A stretch of DNA of 64,000 nt from Flavobacterium micromati (GTDB lineage Bacteria; Bacteroidota; Bacteroidia; Flavobacteriales; Flavobacteriaceae). Shown in pieces: positions 16,838-26,150 of this stretch. The translations under genes were made by a program, and so were the position numbers. Under the pieces are notes generated by a model. It ran no database searches and had not been told where the DNA came from. It saw only the letters and a list, made by a program, of their open reading frames with translations. Every line of letters starts with the position of its first letter. Position 1 is the stretch's first letter. Location of the stretch: contig NZ_FQWF01000007.1 in assembly GCF_900129585.1 (NCBI RefSeq), forward strand, positions 150,755 to 214,754. The letters are read 5' to 3'.

Positions 16838-17665
16838 ATGAAGAAATTTCTAAAAATGATTGTTGGCCAAATCCTTATTGTAATCATGCCAAAAAAAGCA
16901 GCAGCGTTAAGTGGTGAAGGGATGACAATAGATATGGGTCTTACAACGAGAGATCGTCTAATTCGTTACGCTATTTTGGAAAAAGCAAAAAAAAAGAAAG
17001 ATTTTGAAACATTATCAAACTTGCATCAAGATTACTGGGTTAACAAAGGAGAGGAATATTTTTCAAGTGGATTTAATAGCAATGTGCTTGAAAATTTTTT
17101 CATACCTAAATGTTCTTTCTTATTGGATTTATTGCAAGAACAATTGAAATTAGATTCAGGACAATATAATACATTGGTTGAAATAGGTACTGGCGATGGG
17201 ACAATATTGGAGCATTTGAGCACGAAGTTTCCACAAATAAATAAATTTGTTGGAATAGATTTGAGTGTTGTTCAGATAGAGGCAAATAAAAAAGTTTTTG
17301 CCAAAAATAGCAATCTAGACTTTGTCGCTTCGGATGGTTTTGAATGGATTAAAAAGAATGGACACGATCATATGATAATTGTTACTTCCAGAGGTGTTTT
17401 AGAATATTTTACCCAATCTAAGTTGCAAGCACTCTTTGATGAATTGAACAAAAAAAGAAAAATAATTTTTTTAGCAATCGAGCCTACAGGAGTCAATCAT
17501 GATTTTTTAAAAAATCCGGATTCGGAAATTTACGGTATCGAAAATTCATTTTCACACAATTATGCGCAAGTATTTAAAAACTCAGATTTCATTTTATGGC
17601 ATCATTCTAAAGAACTTTATTCAAATAGTGAATGCTGTATGAATTTTATTGGGGCAAAAAACTAA
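16838..17665 (+). CDS. SAM-dependent methyltransferase
   Basis: A 275-residue class I methyltransferase. Motif I reads LVEIGTGDGTILEHL (about residue 110), motif II FVGIDLS and the Asp motif FVASDGFEWI. The N-terminal 90 residues are helical and basic, with no predicted signal. The substrate is unknown; the TYLP-less, glycosyl-locus-like form resembles small-molecule or lipid methyltransferases. It is 45 bp after the ATPase gene but has no obvious link to it. Confidence 0.75.
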   Translation: MKKFLKMIVGQILIVIMPKKAAALSGEGMTIDMGLTTRDRLIRYAILEKAKKKKDFETLSNLHQDYWVNKGEEYFSSGFNSNVLENFFIPKCSFLLDLLQEQLKLDSGQYNTLVEIGTGDGTILEHLSTKFPQINKFVGIDLSVVQIEANKKVFAKNSNLDFVASDGFEWIKKNGHDHMIIVTSRGVLEYFTQSKLQALFDELNKKRKIIFLAIEPTGVNHDFLKNPDSEIYGIENSFSHNYAQVFKNSDFILWHHSKELYSNSECCMNFIGAKN

Positions 17666-17727
17666 ATCACACTTAGATCTTAAAAATATTAATATAGAAA
17701 TTCTCCAGCAATGTTGCCTTTCAAACC

Positions 17728-18003
17728 TTAGTTTTTAAAAGGGTTGCATAAATATAACCAACTTATTAAAATTTGGAAAAAAACAATGCCATAAAACTTT
17801 ATTAAATAACTATTTTTTGCTGTTTTATGTCTAAAAAATATCATTCCTAAACCAGAGCCAATTGTTCCCCCAATCAATATTAAGACCAAAAGTGTTTTCT
17901 CTGAAACGCGATTTTTATAATTTTTAGCAAGATATTTATCGTAGCCTATTGACAAAAAGCTGATTGTGTTTAAAAATAGAAACAGATAGAATAAAACAAT
18001 CAT
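17728..18003 (-). CDS. DUF1294 membrane protein
   Basis: A 91-residue protein with two to three membrane helices and the DUF1294 signature: SIGYDKYLAKNYKNRVSEKTLL, IGGTIGSGLGMIFFRHKTAKNSY. The family is a small inner-membrane protein of unknown function, in some bacteria fused to a cold-shock domain, which is absent here. It is convergent with the methyltransferase and divergent from tex. Confidence 0.85.
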   Translation of the reverse strand: MIVLFYLFLFLNTISFLSIGYDKYLAKNYKNRVSEKTLLVLILIGGTIGSGLGMIFFRHKTAKNSYLIKFYGIVFFQILISWLYLCNPFKN

Positions 18004-18088
18004 TTAACTCAATTTAGTCTTCAAAGATATTATTTTCGCGCTGTGATTTTAAAATTTAATATTAACTATCAAATAACGTTTATCAAAA

Positions 18089-20227
18089 ATGACCAACCTG
18101 CAATTCATATCAAAATTCGTTGCCACCGCTGATATAAACATTCAAAATACTGTTCAATTATTAACCGACGATTGCACAATTCCCTTCATTTCTCGTTACC
18201 GAAAAGACAAAACGGGAAATCTTGATGAGGTGCAAATAGAAAGTATAGCCAAATTCCAAAAGGAATATGAGATAATTGTCAAAAGGAAAGAGTCAATCTT
18301 AAAATCTATTTCAGAGCAAAATGCGTTAAGTCCAGATTTAAAATCGAAGATTGAAAATAGTTTTGATTTACAAGAAATGGAAGATTTGTATTTGCCATTC
18401 AAAAAGAAGAAAAAAACAAGAGCTGATGTAGCTCGTGAAAATGGATTAGAACCTTTGGCAAAAATCATCATGGCTCAAGGGAATGAAGATGTGGATTTTA
18501 TTTCTACAAAATATCTGAACGAGAAATTTAGTAATGAGGAATCAGCTCTGCAAGGCGCAAGAGACATAGTAGCCGAATGGATCAACGAAAATATCTATGT
18601 TCGGAAACAATTGCGAAGATTGTATCAAAGAAAAGCCAGCATAACTACTAAGGTGGTAAAAACTAAAAAAGACGATGAAAACGCTCAAAAATTCAATCAG
18701 TATTTTGATTGGTCAGAGCCGTTGAGCAAAACACCATCACATCGTTTATTAGCCATGCTGCGAGCTGAAAATGAAGGTTTTGTTAAAATGAAAATTGAAG
18801 TGGACACTGACGAAGCATATGATTTAATTGACGAAATAATTTTAAAAAAGCAAAGCAATTCTACTTCACACATGCAACTTGCTATTGAAGACAGTTTTAA
18901 ACGACTTTTAAATCCTGCAATTTCAAACGAAAGTTTACAGGAAGCGAAAGTAAAGGCTGATGCCAATTCTATTCAGGTTTTTGCTAATAATTTGAGTCAG
19001 TTATTATTGGCGCCACCACTGGGCGAAAAGCGAATTCTTGCTATTGATCCTGGATTTAGAAGTGGTTGTAAAATAGTTTGTTTAGATGAAAAAGGCGATT
19101 TATTGTACAACGAAACGATTTATCCGCACGCGTTGCAGTCCCGAATTAACTCGGGAGAGGAAGCAATGGCGATGAAAAAAATACGTTCAATGGTAAACTC
19201 GTATAAAATTGACGCGATTTCGATAGGAAACGGAACTGCTTCGCGCGAAACCGAATTTTTTATTAAGAAAATTGCTTTTGACAAGCCGGTTCAAGTTTTT
19301 ATTGTTAGTGAAGCTGGTGCTTCGGTTTACTCAGCTTCTAAAATTGCTAGAGACGAATTTCCTAATTATGATGTGACCGTTCGCGGTTCAATATCTATTG
19401 GAAGGCGACTGTCTGACCCTTTAGCGGAATTGGTGAAAATTGATCCAAAAGCCATCGGCGTAGGCCAATACCAACATGATGTAGATCAACACAAGTTGAA
19501 AGAGGAATTGGACACAACGGTTATTCGTTGCGTAAATTCGGTGGGAATAAATATTAATACGGCGAGCAAACATTTACTGAGTTATGTGAGTGGAATAGGA
19601 GAGAAGTTGGCAGAAAACATTGTGCAATATCGTTCTGAAAACGGACCATTTACAGATCGAAAACAACTTAAAAAAGTACCGCGATTAGGCGAAAAAGCAT
19701 ATCAGCAAGGGGTTGCTTTTATCAGAATTTCGAACGCTAAAAACCCATTGGATAATTCAGCGGTGCATCCAGAGGCTTATGGAATTGTTGAAAAAATGGC
19801 CAAAGATTTAAAGTTGACAGTAAATGATTTAATTGCTAATAAAGAAAAAACAGCACTAATTAAACCAGAAAATTATGTTACTCCTGAAATAGGTTTATTA
19901 ACCTTAAAAGATATTATAAAAGAGCTTGAAAAACCAGGGTTGGATCCAAGAAAATCAGTTAAAGTATTTGAATTTGATCCAAATGTAAAATCGATAAAGG
20001 ACGTAAAATCGGGAATGATTTTGCCTGGAATTGTAAATAATATTACAAACTTTGGCTGCTTTGTTGACATCGGCGTTAAAGAAAGCGGCTTGGTTCATAT
20101 CTCACAACTCAAAGCAGGTTTTGTAAGCGATGTAAATGAAGTAGTGAAATTGCACCAACATGTTCAGGTAAAAGTAACTGAAGTGGATGAGGAAAGAAAG
20201 CGAATTCAGTTGACAATGGTGATCTAA
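18089..20227 (+). CDS. tex: Tex family RNA-binding transcription accessory protein
   Basis: A 712-residue Tex/YhgF protein. The domains in order are N-terminal helical Tex domain (1-200), YqgF/RuvC-like domain (RILAIDPGFRSGCKIVCLDE, about 313-330, to about 430), two helix-hairpin-helix repeats (INTASKHLLSYVSGIGEKLA ... LKKVPRLGEKAYQQG, about 490-555) and a C-terminal S1 RNA-binding domain (about 640-710, GIVNNITNFGCFVDIGV). Tex binds nucleic acids and the transcription machinery and is a conserved housekeeping gene; its exact role is unsettled. Confidence 0.96.
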   Translation: MTNLQFISKFVATADINIQNTVQLLTDDCTIPFISRYRKDKTGNLDEVQIESIAKFQKEYEIIVKRKESILKSISEQNALSPDLKSKIENSFDLQEMEDLYLPFKKKKKTRADVARENGLEPLAKIIMAQGNEDVDFISTKYLNEKFSNEESALQGARDIVAEWINENIYVRKQLRRLYQRKASITTKVVKTKKDDENAQKFNQYFDWSEPLSKTPSHRLLAMLRAENEGFVKMKIEVDTDEAYDLIDEIILKKQSNSTSHMQLAIEDSFKRLLNPAISNESLQEAKVKADANSIQVFANNLSQLLLAPPLGEKRILAIDPGFRSGCKIVCLDEKGDLLYNETIYPHALQSRINSGEEAMAMKKIRSMVNSYKIDAISIGNGTASRETEFFIKKIAFDKPVQVFIVSEAGASVYSASKIARDEFPNYDVTVRGSISIGRRLSDPLAELVKIDPKAIGVGQYQHDVDQHKLKEELDTTVIRCVNSVGININTASKHLLSYVSGIGEKLAENIVQYRSENGPFTDRKQLKKVPRLGEKAYQQGVAFIRISNAKNPLDNSAVHPEAYGIVEKMAKDLKLTVNDLIANKEKTALIKPENYVTPEIGLLTLKDIIKELEKPGLDPRKSVKVFEFDPNVKSIKDVKSGMILPGIVNNITNFGCFVDIGVKESGLVHISQLKAGFVSDVNEVVKLHQHVQVKVTEVDEERKRIQLTMVI

Positions 20228-20237
20228 AAGTACAATA

Positions 20238-20260
20238 AAGTCCCGATTTTCTCGGGACTT
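20238..20260. terminator. Terminator between tex and the alpha/beta hydrolase gene
   Basis: AAGTCCCGA / TCGGGACTT stem with a 5-nt loop between convergent genes; the T tract is imperfect on both sides. Confidence 0.6.
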
Positions 20261-20267
20261 CCTAGCT

Positions 20268-21611
20268 TTATTTTTTTAAAATCCAAGTACTCATTTTGTC
20301 AAGAACTCTGGGAGAAATAGTTTGTTCTATTTCTCCATATTCCGCGAATGCTCCTGTTTTGCACTCTTGGAAAAGATGATTCAGTCCCTCGAATTCGTAG
20401 GTCTCAAAGTTTTTATTTTTAGCTTTTGTCAATGATTTATTAATTGCTGCTAAATTATCTTTGGCAGGAACCTGAAAATCTAAACTTCCATTAATTGCTA
20501 AAACAGGAATTTTTACTTTAGATAAATAGAAATCGGGATTAAAATTTATGAAGTATCGAAACCATGGCCCTGATAATTGGCTAATTTGATCATTGTTCAT
20601 CTTTTCTCCAGTAGTTTCAATAAATGATCGTAAGTCTTTTTCGAAAGTAGCTCCAGTGTAATTTTTGATAAAGACGTAGGTCTTCTGATTTGATTTTTTA
20701 TTATCTAGTAAGTTTTTTTCGGGCATACCAGTTAATTTTCCCCCTAAGTAGTTTTGTTGCACTAATAATTCGTCCAGAGGAGTTCCAGGCCCAGCCATTA
20801 AGACCATAAAGCGTACATTTTTATTCTTGTTAGCTACCATAGGAGCAATCATTCCGCCTTCGCTGTGTCCTATCAATCCAATATTACCGTATCCTTTGTC
20901 AGTTAAGAATGCCACAGCACTACTAATATCATTTGCATAATTATCTGAAGTATCAGTGTTAGCTCCCTTAGAAGATCCACCTATTCCACGATCATCAAGG
21001 CGTAGTGTAGCAATCCCTTTATTTGCAAAATCATCAGCAATAACTGCAAATGGTTTGTGGTTAAAAATTTCTTCATCGCGATTTTGCCTACCTGAACCAG
21101 TAATCATAATCAGAATGGGTGAATTTTCATTAAAATTTTTCGGTATTGAAAGTGTACCTGCTAAAGTATTTTTGTCTGTGGGATTGACAAAACTAACCTC
21201 TTCAATATTGTATTTAAATGGCGCTTTAGGCGATTGTGGCCTATTTATAGGCTTTACTACCACCTCTTTATTTTGTCGAATAAGAGATAGCGGAATTTCC
21301 ATATCTCCTTGCTTAAAAACACCTTCAATATTTTCGTTAACATATTTTCCAGAATAGTTCAACCCTAATGACGGTACGTTTATCACGAGTTGATTGTCAA
21401 TAAAACTAGTAGATTTAACAGGAATATTAGTAGCGCCTTGTTTGGGACTATCTATACTTGAAACGAGGTTATTACCATCTTTTTTTATATGGATTATTAG
21501 CGGGAGCTGCATTCCTTGAACATTCAGTTCTCCCGACCAAGAACCCGTTATTTCTTGTGCAAATAGGAATTGCATGGATAATAATGAAAGAATTAAAATT
21601 TTTGTTTTCAT
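20268..21611 (-). CDS. Exported alpha/beta hydrolase
   Basis: A 447-residue serine hydrolase with a signal peptide (MKTKILILSLLSMQFLFAQ). Residues 20-110 form an N-terminal beta-rich domain (GSWSGELNVQGMQLPLIIHI), and the hydrolase fold follows. The nucleophile elbow is GHSEGG, and the likely acid and histidine lie in GSLDFQVPA and EGLNHLFQ. This layout is common in Bacteroidota as periplasmic S9/dienelactone-type esterases or peptidases. The substrate is unknown. It is convergent with tex. Confidence 0.85.
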   Translation of the reverse strand: MKTKILILSLLSMQFLFAQEITGSWSGELNVQGMQLPLIIHIKKDGNNLVSSIDSPKQGATNIPVKSTSFIDNQLVINVPSLGLNYSGKYVNENIEGVFKQGDMEIPLSLIRQNKEVVVKPINRPQSPKAPFKYNIEEVSFVNPTDKNTLAGTLSIPKNFNENSPILIMITGSGRQNRDEEIFNHKPFAVIADDFANKGIATLRLDDRGIGGSSKGANTDTSDNYANDISSAVAFLTDKGYGNIGLIGHSEGGMIAPMVANKNKNVRFMVLMAGPGTPLDELLVQQNYLGGKLTGMPEKNLLDNKKSNQKTYVFIKNYTGATFEKDLRSFIETTGEKMNNDQISQLSGPWFRYFINFNPDFYLSKVKIPVLAINGSLDFQVPAKDNLAAINKSLTKAKNKNFETYEFEGLNHLFQECKTGAFAEYGEIEQTISPRVLDKMSTWILKK

Positions 21612-21713
21612 GATTTTTGTTTTTATTATTAGACAATAGAAGTAAGTCTCAACAAATTTTACAATTTGAAAAGGGAATTGAGTTTGAAATAAAGTAGCGT
21701 ATTCGTAACTAGA

Positions 21714-22301
21714 TTAGAGATCTAGATAGTGTATATAAACTTGATGAAAAATTAAGAAAGTGAATAATGAGATAACAAGCAATACGGTGTGTTGCCATTT
21801 TTTGAGGTTTGTAGCGGTTTTAAAACCATTGTAAAGGAGTACAAATCCATACACAATAATGGTCAAAAGTAGGAGAATACAAGCTACTAATAGTATTACG
21901 CTGGGCGCGCTTACCTCAATGCTAGGCGCTGTTCCAATATTTGTTTGTAGTTTTCTTGCCAGTGTATCCATTCCGCTATATTTTATATATAATAATACAA
22001 GAAAGTTGGGAGCTTGACAAATTAACACCGTGTTTACGATATCAATAAAGCGGGTCTTTTTGTTAAAAAGTAAAGCCATAAGAAATATAAATATTATGGC
22101 AGAAACAGTACTTATAACACATAAAAGTATGGCGGTTGAAAACGACAGATTTTCATTTGGAGTAAAATGAAATATACTATCCATTCTTGTTTTTGTAAAA
22201 AAGCAGACAAAGGAATTGATCCAGAAAACTAAAAAACCAAAAACAAACAATTGTTTTTCTGAAAACTTTGAAAACGGATTAAAGATGGTTTGCCAATTCA
22301 T
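21714..22301 (-). CDS. Multi-pass membrane protein, Yip1-like
   Basis: A 195-residue protein with five hydrophobic helices. It starts NWQTIFNPFSKFSEKQLF, which resembles Yip1-type membrane proteins. It begins 2 bp after the DUF2089 regulator gene, so the two are translationally coupled, and the regulator may control or sense through this membrane partner. I recognise no catalytic motif; the Yip1 assignment is tentative. Confidence 0.65.
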   Translation of the reverse strand: MNWQTIFNPFSKFSEKQLFVFGFLVFWINSFVCFFTKTRMDSIFHFTPNENLSFSTAILLCVISTVSAIIFIFLMALLFNKKTRFIDIVNTVLICQAPNFLVLLYIKYSGMDTLARKLQTNIGTAPSIEVSAPSVILLVACILLLLTIIVYGFVLLYNGFKTATNLKKWQHTVLLVISLFTFLIFHQVYIHYLDL

Positions 22302-22303
22302 AA

Positions 22304-22570
22304 TTAAAATTTTAAATTTTTGATTTTTTCAATAAGATCATCCATTTTATTGCGCATGGTCGGATAAGAGTTTCCCGCTTGCTTTGCCATCTCTTTGATG
22401 CTGCCACTGCTTAGAAAAAATTCTAGTATAAAATCTTGTTCTTCTCTATTAAGTTTTAAGTATAGTGGTAAGTCGTAATTTCCATTGACTTCGGTGGTGC
22501 ATTGCTCACATTTCATCTGACTTACACGAAGCGAATTTTCGCAACTTGGACAAACAATTGGTAGTTTCAT
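22304..22570 (-). CDS. DUF2089 family zinc-ribbon/HTH protein
   Basis: An 88-residue protein. A zinc ribbon (CPSCENSLRVSQMKCEQC, two CxxC pairs) comes first, followed by a helix-turn-helix-like region (FILEFFLSSGSIKEMAKQAGNSYPTMRNKMDDLI) as in DUF2089 putative regulators. It leads a two-gene operon with a membrane protein. The -7 box TAACTTTG lies about 30 bp upstream. Confidence 0.85.
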   Translation of the reverse strand: MKLPIVCPSCENSLRVSQMKCEQCTTEVNGNYDLPLYLKLNREEQDFILEFFLSSGSIKEMAKQAGNSYPTMRNKMDDLIEKIKNLKF

Positions 22571-22596
22571 TTTAATAAAATTAAATATATTTTTAA

Positions 22597-22604
22597 CAAA
22601 GTTA
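22597..22604 (-). promoter_or_regulatory. -7 promoter box of the DUF2089 operon
   Basis: TAACTTTG on the minus strand, 26 bp before the ATG. Confidence 0.55.
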
Positions 22605-22694
22605 AAAAAATATTTAATTTATATCAATTTTTTTTACTAAAATTTTAGAATAGAAAAATACGTAATTAAAATAAATCTCGCTTTTAGGCACAAA

Positions 22695-22729
22695 AAATCC
22701 CAAACACTATTAATTGATATTTGGGATTT
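22695..22729 (-). terminator. Terminator of tatA
   Basis: Perfect 10-bp stem AAATCCCAAA / TTTGGGATTT with a 15-nt loop; the minus strand runs into a T tract. Confidence 0.8.
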
Positions 22730-22775
22730 CTTCAAATTTCTACAATTTATGCCTTTTAAATGGCGTCGTTGGAGT

Positions 22776-22949
22776 TTACTCTTTCGTATCTTCTTTTTTA
22801 TCAGCTGGTTGACTGTCTTTGGATGCATTTTTAAATTCTTTAAGTCCGCTTCCTAAACCTTTCATCAATTCTGGGATTTTCTTACCACCAAAAAGTAATA
22901 AAACAATCGCTAATATAACAAGGATTTCTGTAACACCTAATCTTCCCAT
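22776..22949 (-). CDS. tatA: Sec-independent translocase subunit TatA/E
   Basis: A 57-residue protein: [20 protein letters not shown], then [20 protein letters not shown] and a charged tail. This is the canonical TatA layout, a membrane helix, the FGGKKIPE hinge and an amphipathic helix, which polymerises into the twin-arginine translocation pore. The length is typical of Bacteroidota TatA. It has its own -7 box and terminator, and tatC is not adjacent. Confidence 0.95.
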   Translation of the reverse strand: MGRLGVTEILVILAIVLLLFGGKKIPELMKGLGSGLKEFKNASKDSQPADKKEDTKE

Positions 22950-22995
22950 GATAGAATAATTTTTTGCCTCGGCAAGTTTTTAATAAACAGTACAG

Positions 22996-23003
22996 CAAAG
23001 GTA
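22996..23003 (-). promoter_or_regulatory. -7 promoter box of tatA
   Basis: TACCTTTG on the minus strand, 46 bp before the tatA ATG. Confidence 0.6.
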
Positions 23004-23131
23004 GATAGAATTAGTTAACTGAAAACCATTTTACTCAATTTATTTAAATTTACAACAGTTAAAAAATTGCTAATTATTTGAAAGGTGCTTTCTGAATTCG
23101 ACATTAAGGAACACAAATACACAATAATAGC

Positions 23132-23139
23132 TATATTTG
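23132..23139 (+). promoter_or_regulatory. -7 promoter box of the 23157 gene
   Basis: TATATTTG, 17 bp before the ATG at 23157. Confidence 0.55.
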
Positions 23140-23156
23140 TTCTCAATTGAAATGAC

Positions 23157-23684
23157 ATGTTAAAAACAAAGTTGAAGAAACTCAAAATAAAAGAAAATTT
23201 ATTCAATAAAAGACGTTTGATAATTTTAAACGAGGATACTTTTGAGGAAACCTTTTCGCTCAAATTAACGTTAATGAATGTTTTTGTCTTTGCAACTTTG
23301 GGTGCGATAATTATCACATTTGTTACCACTTTTATTATCGCTTTTACTACGTTACGCGAATTTATTCCTGGTTATTCCTCTACTAAGCTTAAAAAAGACG
23401 CTACAGAACTCGCTTTAAAATCAGATTCGCTGACAATCGCATTGAAGAAAAATGAAGTTTATATTTTATCGATTAAAAAAGTGCTGACAGGAAAATTAGA
23501 TTATGCAAAATTCAATAAAGATTCTATTATTGCTGCTACAGAACTTACAATTAAACCTGAAAAATTAAAAGCTTCTGAAGAAGAATTAGAATTAAGAGAT
23601 CAGATTTTAGAGGAAGAAAAAAATGTTCAACTCAATAAAGCTTTTACACCCGAGGAGGGAAATAGTAAAAAATCAAAAAAGTAA
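23157..23684 (+). CDS. Single-pass membrane protein, N-terminal part of an M23-peptidase-like architecture
   Basis: A 175-residue protein with a basic cytoplasmic N-terminus, one membrane helix (about residues 40-65, VFVFATLGAIIITFVTTFII) and a charged periplasmic coiled-coil tail. This front end resembles membrane-anchored M23 endopeptidases of Flavobacteriia, but the peptidase domain is missing; the frame ends cleanly with a lysine-rich tail. It may be a naturally short conserved form. The role is unknown, perhaps cell-envelope related. It precedes the GH3-family gene by 62 bp. Confidence 0.7.
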   Translation: MLKTKLKKLKIKENLFNKRRLIILNEDTFEETFSLKLTLMNVFVFATLGAIIITFVTTFIIAFTTLREFIPGYSSTKLKKDATELALKSDSLTIALKKNEVYILSIKKVLTGKLDYAKFNKDSIIAATELTIKPEKLKASEEELELRDQILEEEKNVQLNKAFTPEEGNSKKSKK

Positions 23685-23746
23685 AAACTTTGTGCCTTTG
23701 TGTCCCTCATCTGAAAGGCGAGGCTCGTGGCAAAACAAAATTAACT

Positions 23747-25234
23747 ATGTCTATAAAATCTGTTGCAGCAAAACTTTTTGCAAAAAAAATCTATAAAAAA
23801 ACGCAGTCTTGGGTTGTAAATCCTATTGCAACTCAAAATAAAGTCTTTTTAGAATTAATAAAAGAGGCTAAAAACACACAGTTTGGTATTGATCATAATT
23901 TCGAACAAATCAAAACTACTGCAGATTTTTCTAAACATGTTCCAGTTCGTGATTATGAAGGGCTAAAGCCCTATATTGATAAGGTAGTAAAAGGTGCCGA
24001 AAATATACTTTGGAAAGGAAAACCACTTTATTTTGCTAAAACCTCTGGGACAACTTCTGGGGCAAAATACATTCCGCTCACTAAGGAATCTATGCCTTAT
24101 CACATCGAAGCAGCTAGAAATGCAATTTTGCACTACATACATGAAACAGGGAATGCTGATTTTGTAGATGGAAAAATGATTTTTCTTCAGGGAAGCCCGA
24201 TTTTGGAGAAAAAAAACGGTCTACAATTTGGTCGTTTGTCTGGAATTGTGGCTCATTTTGTTCCAAAATACCTTCAAAAAAATAGAATGCCATCGTGGGA
24301 AACCAATTGCATTGAGGATTGGGAAACTAAGGTAAATGCAATTGTTGAGGAGACATTTAATGAAAATATGTCGATTATTTCGGGAATTCCATCTTGGGTG
24401 CAAATGTATTTTGAAAAATTACAGCAAAAAGGAGGGAAGCCAGTGGGTGAAATTTTTAAAAATTTCAATTTGTTTATTTACGGCGGTGTTAATTATGAAC
24501 CTTATCGCGCCAAATTTGAGAATCTTATTGGTCGGAAAGTAGATAGTATCGAATTATTCCCGGCTTCAGAAGGATTTTTTGCCTACCAAGATTCTCAAAA
24601 AGAAAAGGGAATGTTACTGTTATTAAACGCTGGAATTTTTTATGAATTTATAAGAAGTGACGAATTCCAAAATGAAAATTCAAAACGTTATACAATTGGT
24701 GAAGTAGAATTGAATGTGAATTACGTTTTAATCATTTCCACAAATGCAGGACTTTGGGCTTATAATATTGGCGACACTGTTCAATTTGTTTCCTTAAAAC
24801 CGTATCGAATTGTCGTTTCGGGAAGAATTAAACATTACATTTCTGCTTTTGGCGAACATGTAATTGGTAAGGAAGTAGAAAACGCTTTGCAAGAGGCAAT
24901 CATTGGAACTGATATTCGCATAAATGAATTTACAGTTGCTCCACAAATCACGCCAGAATCTGGTTTACCCTATCACGAATGGTTTATAGAATTTGAAAAC
25001 GAACCAAAGGACAGTAGCGCTTTTGCGGAAGCGATAGACAGCGCAATGCGAAAACAAAATATGTATTACGATGATTTAATCGTGGGTAAAGTATTGCAGA
25101 AAGTAATTGTTACAAAAGTAGCCAAAAACGGATTTCAAGATTACATGAAATCGATAGGGAAATTAGGGGGACAAAATAAAATCCCTAGACTTTCTGACAA
25201 TAGGAATATTGTTGACTTATTAAAAAGAAAATAA
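23747..25234 (+). CDS. GH3 family adenylate-forming protein
   Basis: A 495-residue member of the GH3 family (auxin-responsive GH3 / JAR1-like), part of the ANL adenylating superfamily. The ATP-binding motif KTSGTTSGAKYIPLT is near residue 95, the second motif YGGVNYEPYR near 250 and the third ELFPASEGFFAYQD near 275. In plants these enzymes link amino acids to acyl substrates; in Bacteroidota the substrate is not known. ATG 23747 was chosen: the in-frame extension back to 23690 encodes a non-conserved stretch overlapping a CTTTGTGCCTTTGTGTCC segment that looks like intergenic repeat DNA. Confidence 0.88.
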   Translation: MSIKSVAAKLFAKKIYKKTQSWVVNPIATQNKVFLELIKEAKNTQFGIDHNFEQIKTTADFSKHVPVRDYEGLKPYIDKVVKGAENILWKGKPLYFAKTSGTTSGAKYIPLTKESMPYHIEAARNAILHYIHETGNADFVDGKMIFLQGSPILEKKNGLQFGRLSGIVAHFVPKYLQKNRMPSWETNCIEDWETKVNAIVEETFNENMSIISGIPSWVQMYFEKLQQKGGKPVGEIFKNFNLFIYGGVNYEPYRAKFENLIGRKVDSIELFPASEGFFAYQDSQKEKGMLLLLNAGIFYEFIRSDEFQNENSKRYTIGEVELNVNYVLIISTNAGLWAYNIGDTVQFVSLKPYRIVVSGRIKHYISAFGEHVIGKEVENALQEAIIGTDIRINEFTVAPQITPESGLPYHEWFIEFENEPKDSSAFAEAIDSAMRKQNMYYDDLIVGKVLQKVIVTKVAKNGFQDYMKSIGKLGGQNKIPRLSDNRNIVDLLKRK

Positions 25235-25240
25235 AGGAAA

Positions 25241-26107
25241 ATGAAAAATTTTTACGTGCTTGTATTTTTTGTTTATTTTTCAATGAGTTCGCAGATCAAT
25301 GGAACTGTCGTTGATGAGAAAAATCAAGCTATTGCTTATGTCAACATTTGGGTAGAAAATGAAAACATAGGAACGACCTCTAATCAAAAAGGTCAGTTTT
25401 TCATAAATTCCACTATTGAAAAAGTATTAATTTTCTCTGCAGTAGGTTTTGAATTAAAGAAAATTAAAATTGTCGATAAAGAAATAGTGACTTTGCAAAC
25501 CGCCATTTATAATTTAAATGAAGTTGTAATAAGTAAAAGCAAAGGATCAATAGAAAGAGAAATTGGAAATTTTAAAAAATCTATTACAAGCCATCTATCA
25601 GGTTCTGTGCCTTGGATTTATGCGAAGCGATTTGAATTTAATGGAGTGTATAAAAAAACTCCTTTTTTAAAAAATGCTATAGTATTTACAAAGAGCAAAA
25701 TAAAAAACGCTAAATTCAAATTGAGAATTTTTGCAGTTCAAGAAAATGGTTTCCCAGCAGAAGATTTATTAAAAGAAGATGTTGTAGTTGTTGTCAAAAG
25801 TGGTAAGAACAAAAATGTGATTGATCTGTCCAAATTCAAACTAATATTTCCACATAATGGAATCTTTCTAGCTTATGAATGGATGATAATTGAAGAAAAC
25901 AAATATTTATATAAAACTAATTTTAAGGGATCATCAAAGAATTATTCTATAAATTATGCTCCAGCTGTACTAGTGAATAAAGTTGAAACGGAAAATACAT
26001 TTATGTATCGAGAAGGGCGATGGATGTCAAGAAAAGGTTCTTCAATGAATGAAAATTCAAACAACGTAATAATAGAGCCCGCAATTAATCTTACATTAAC
26101 AAATTAA
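25241..26107 (+). CDS. Carboxypeptidase-regulatory-like domain protein, exported
   Basis: A 288-residue exported protein. A signal peptide (MKNFYVLVFFVYFSMSSQ) is followed by a CarboxypepD_reg-like beta-sandwich (INGTVVDEKNQAIAYVNIWV ... GTTSNQKGQF) at about 18-95, with the closing LNEVVISK motif. The remaining 190 residues are not recognised. Such proteins are common in Bacteroidota envelopes. It starts 6 bp after the GH3-family gene, so it is probably co-expressed. It shares its layout, though not close sequence, with the gene at 58679. Confidence 0.78.
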   Translation: MKNFYVLVFFVYFSMSSQINGTVVDEKNQAIAYVNIWVENENIGTTSNQKGQFFINSTIEKVLIFSAVGFELKKIKIVDKEIVTLQTAIYNLNEVVISKSKGSIEREIGNFKKSITSHLSGSVPWIYAKRFEFNGVYKKTPFLKNAIVFTKSKIKNAKFKLRIFAVQENGFPAEDLLKEDVVVVVKSGKNKNVIDLSKFKLIFPHNGIFLAYEWMIIEENKYLYKTNFKGSSKNYSINYAPAVLVNKVETENTFMYREGRWMSRKGSSMNENSNNVIIEPAINLTLTN

Positions 26108-26120
26108 AACATAAAAAAAC

Positions 26121-26128
26121 TAACTTTG
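26121..26128 (+). promoter_or_regulatory. -7 promoter box of the DUF6909 gene
   Basis: TAACTTTG, 23 bp before the ATG at 26151. Confidence 0.6.
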
Positions 26129-26150
26129 CAGGTTAGAAAATAATTATAAA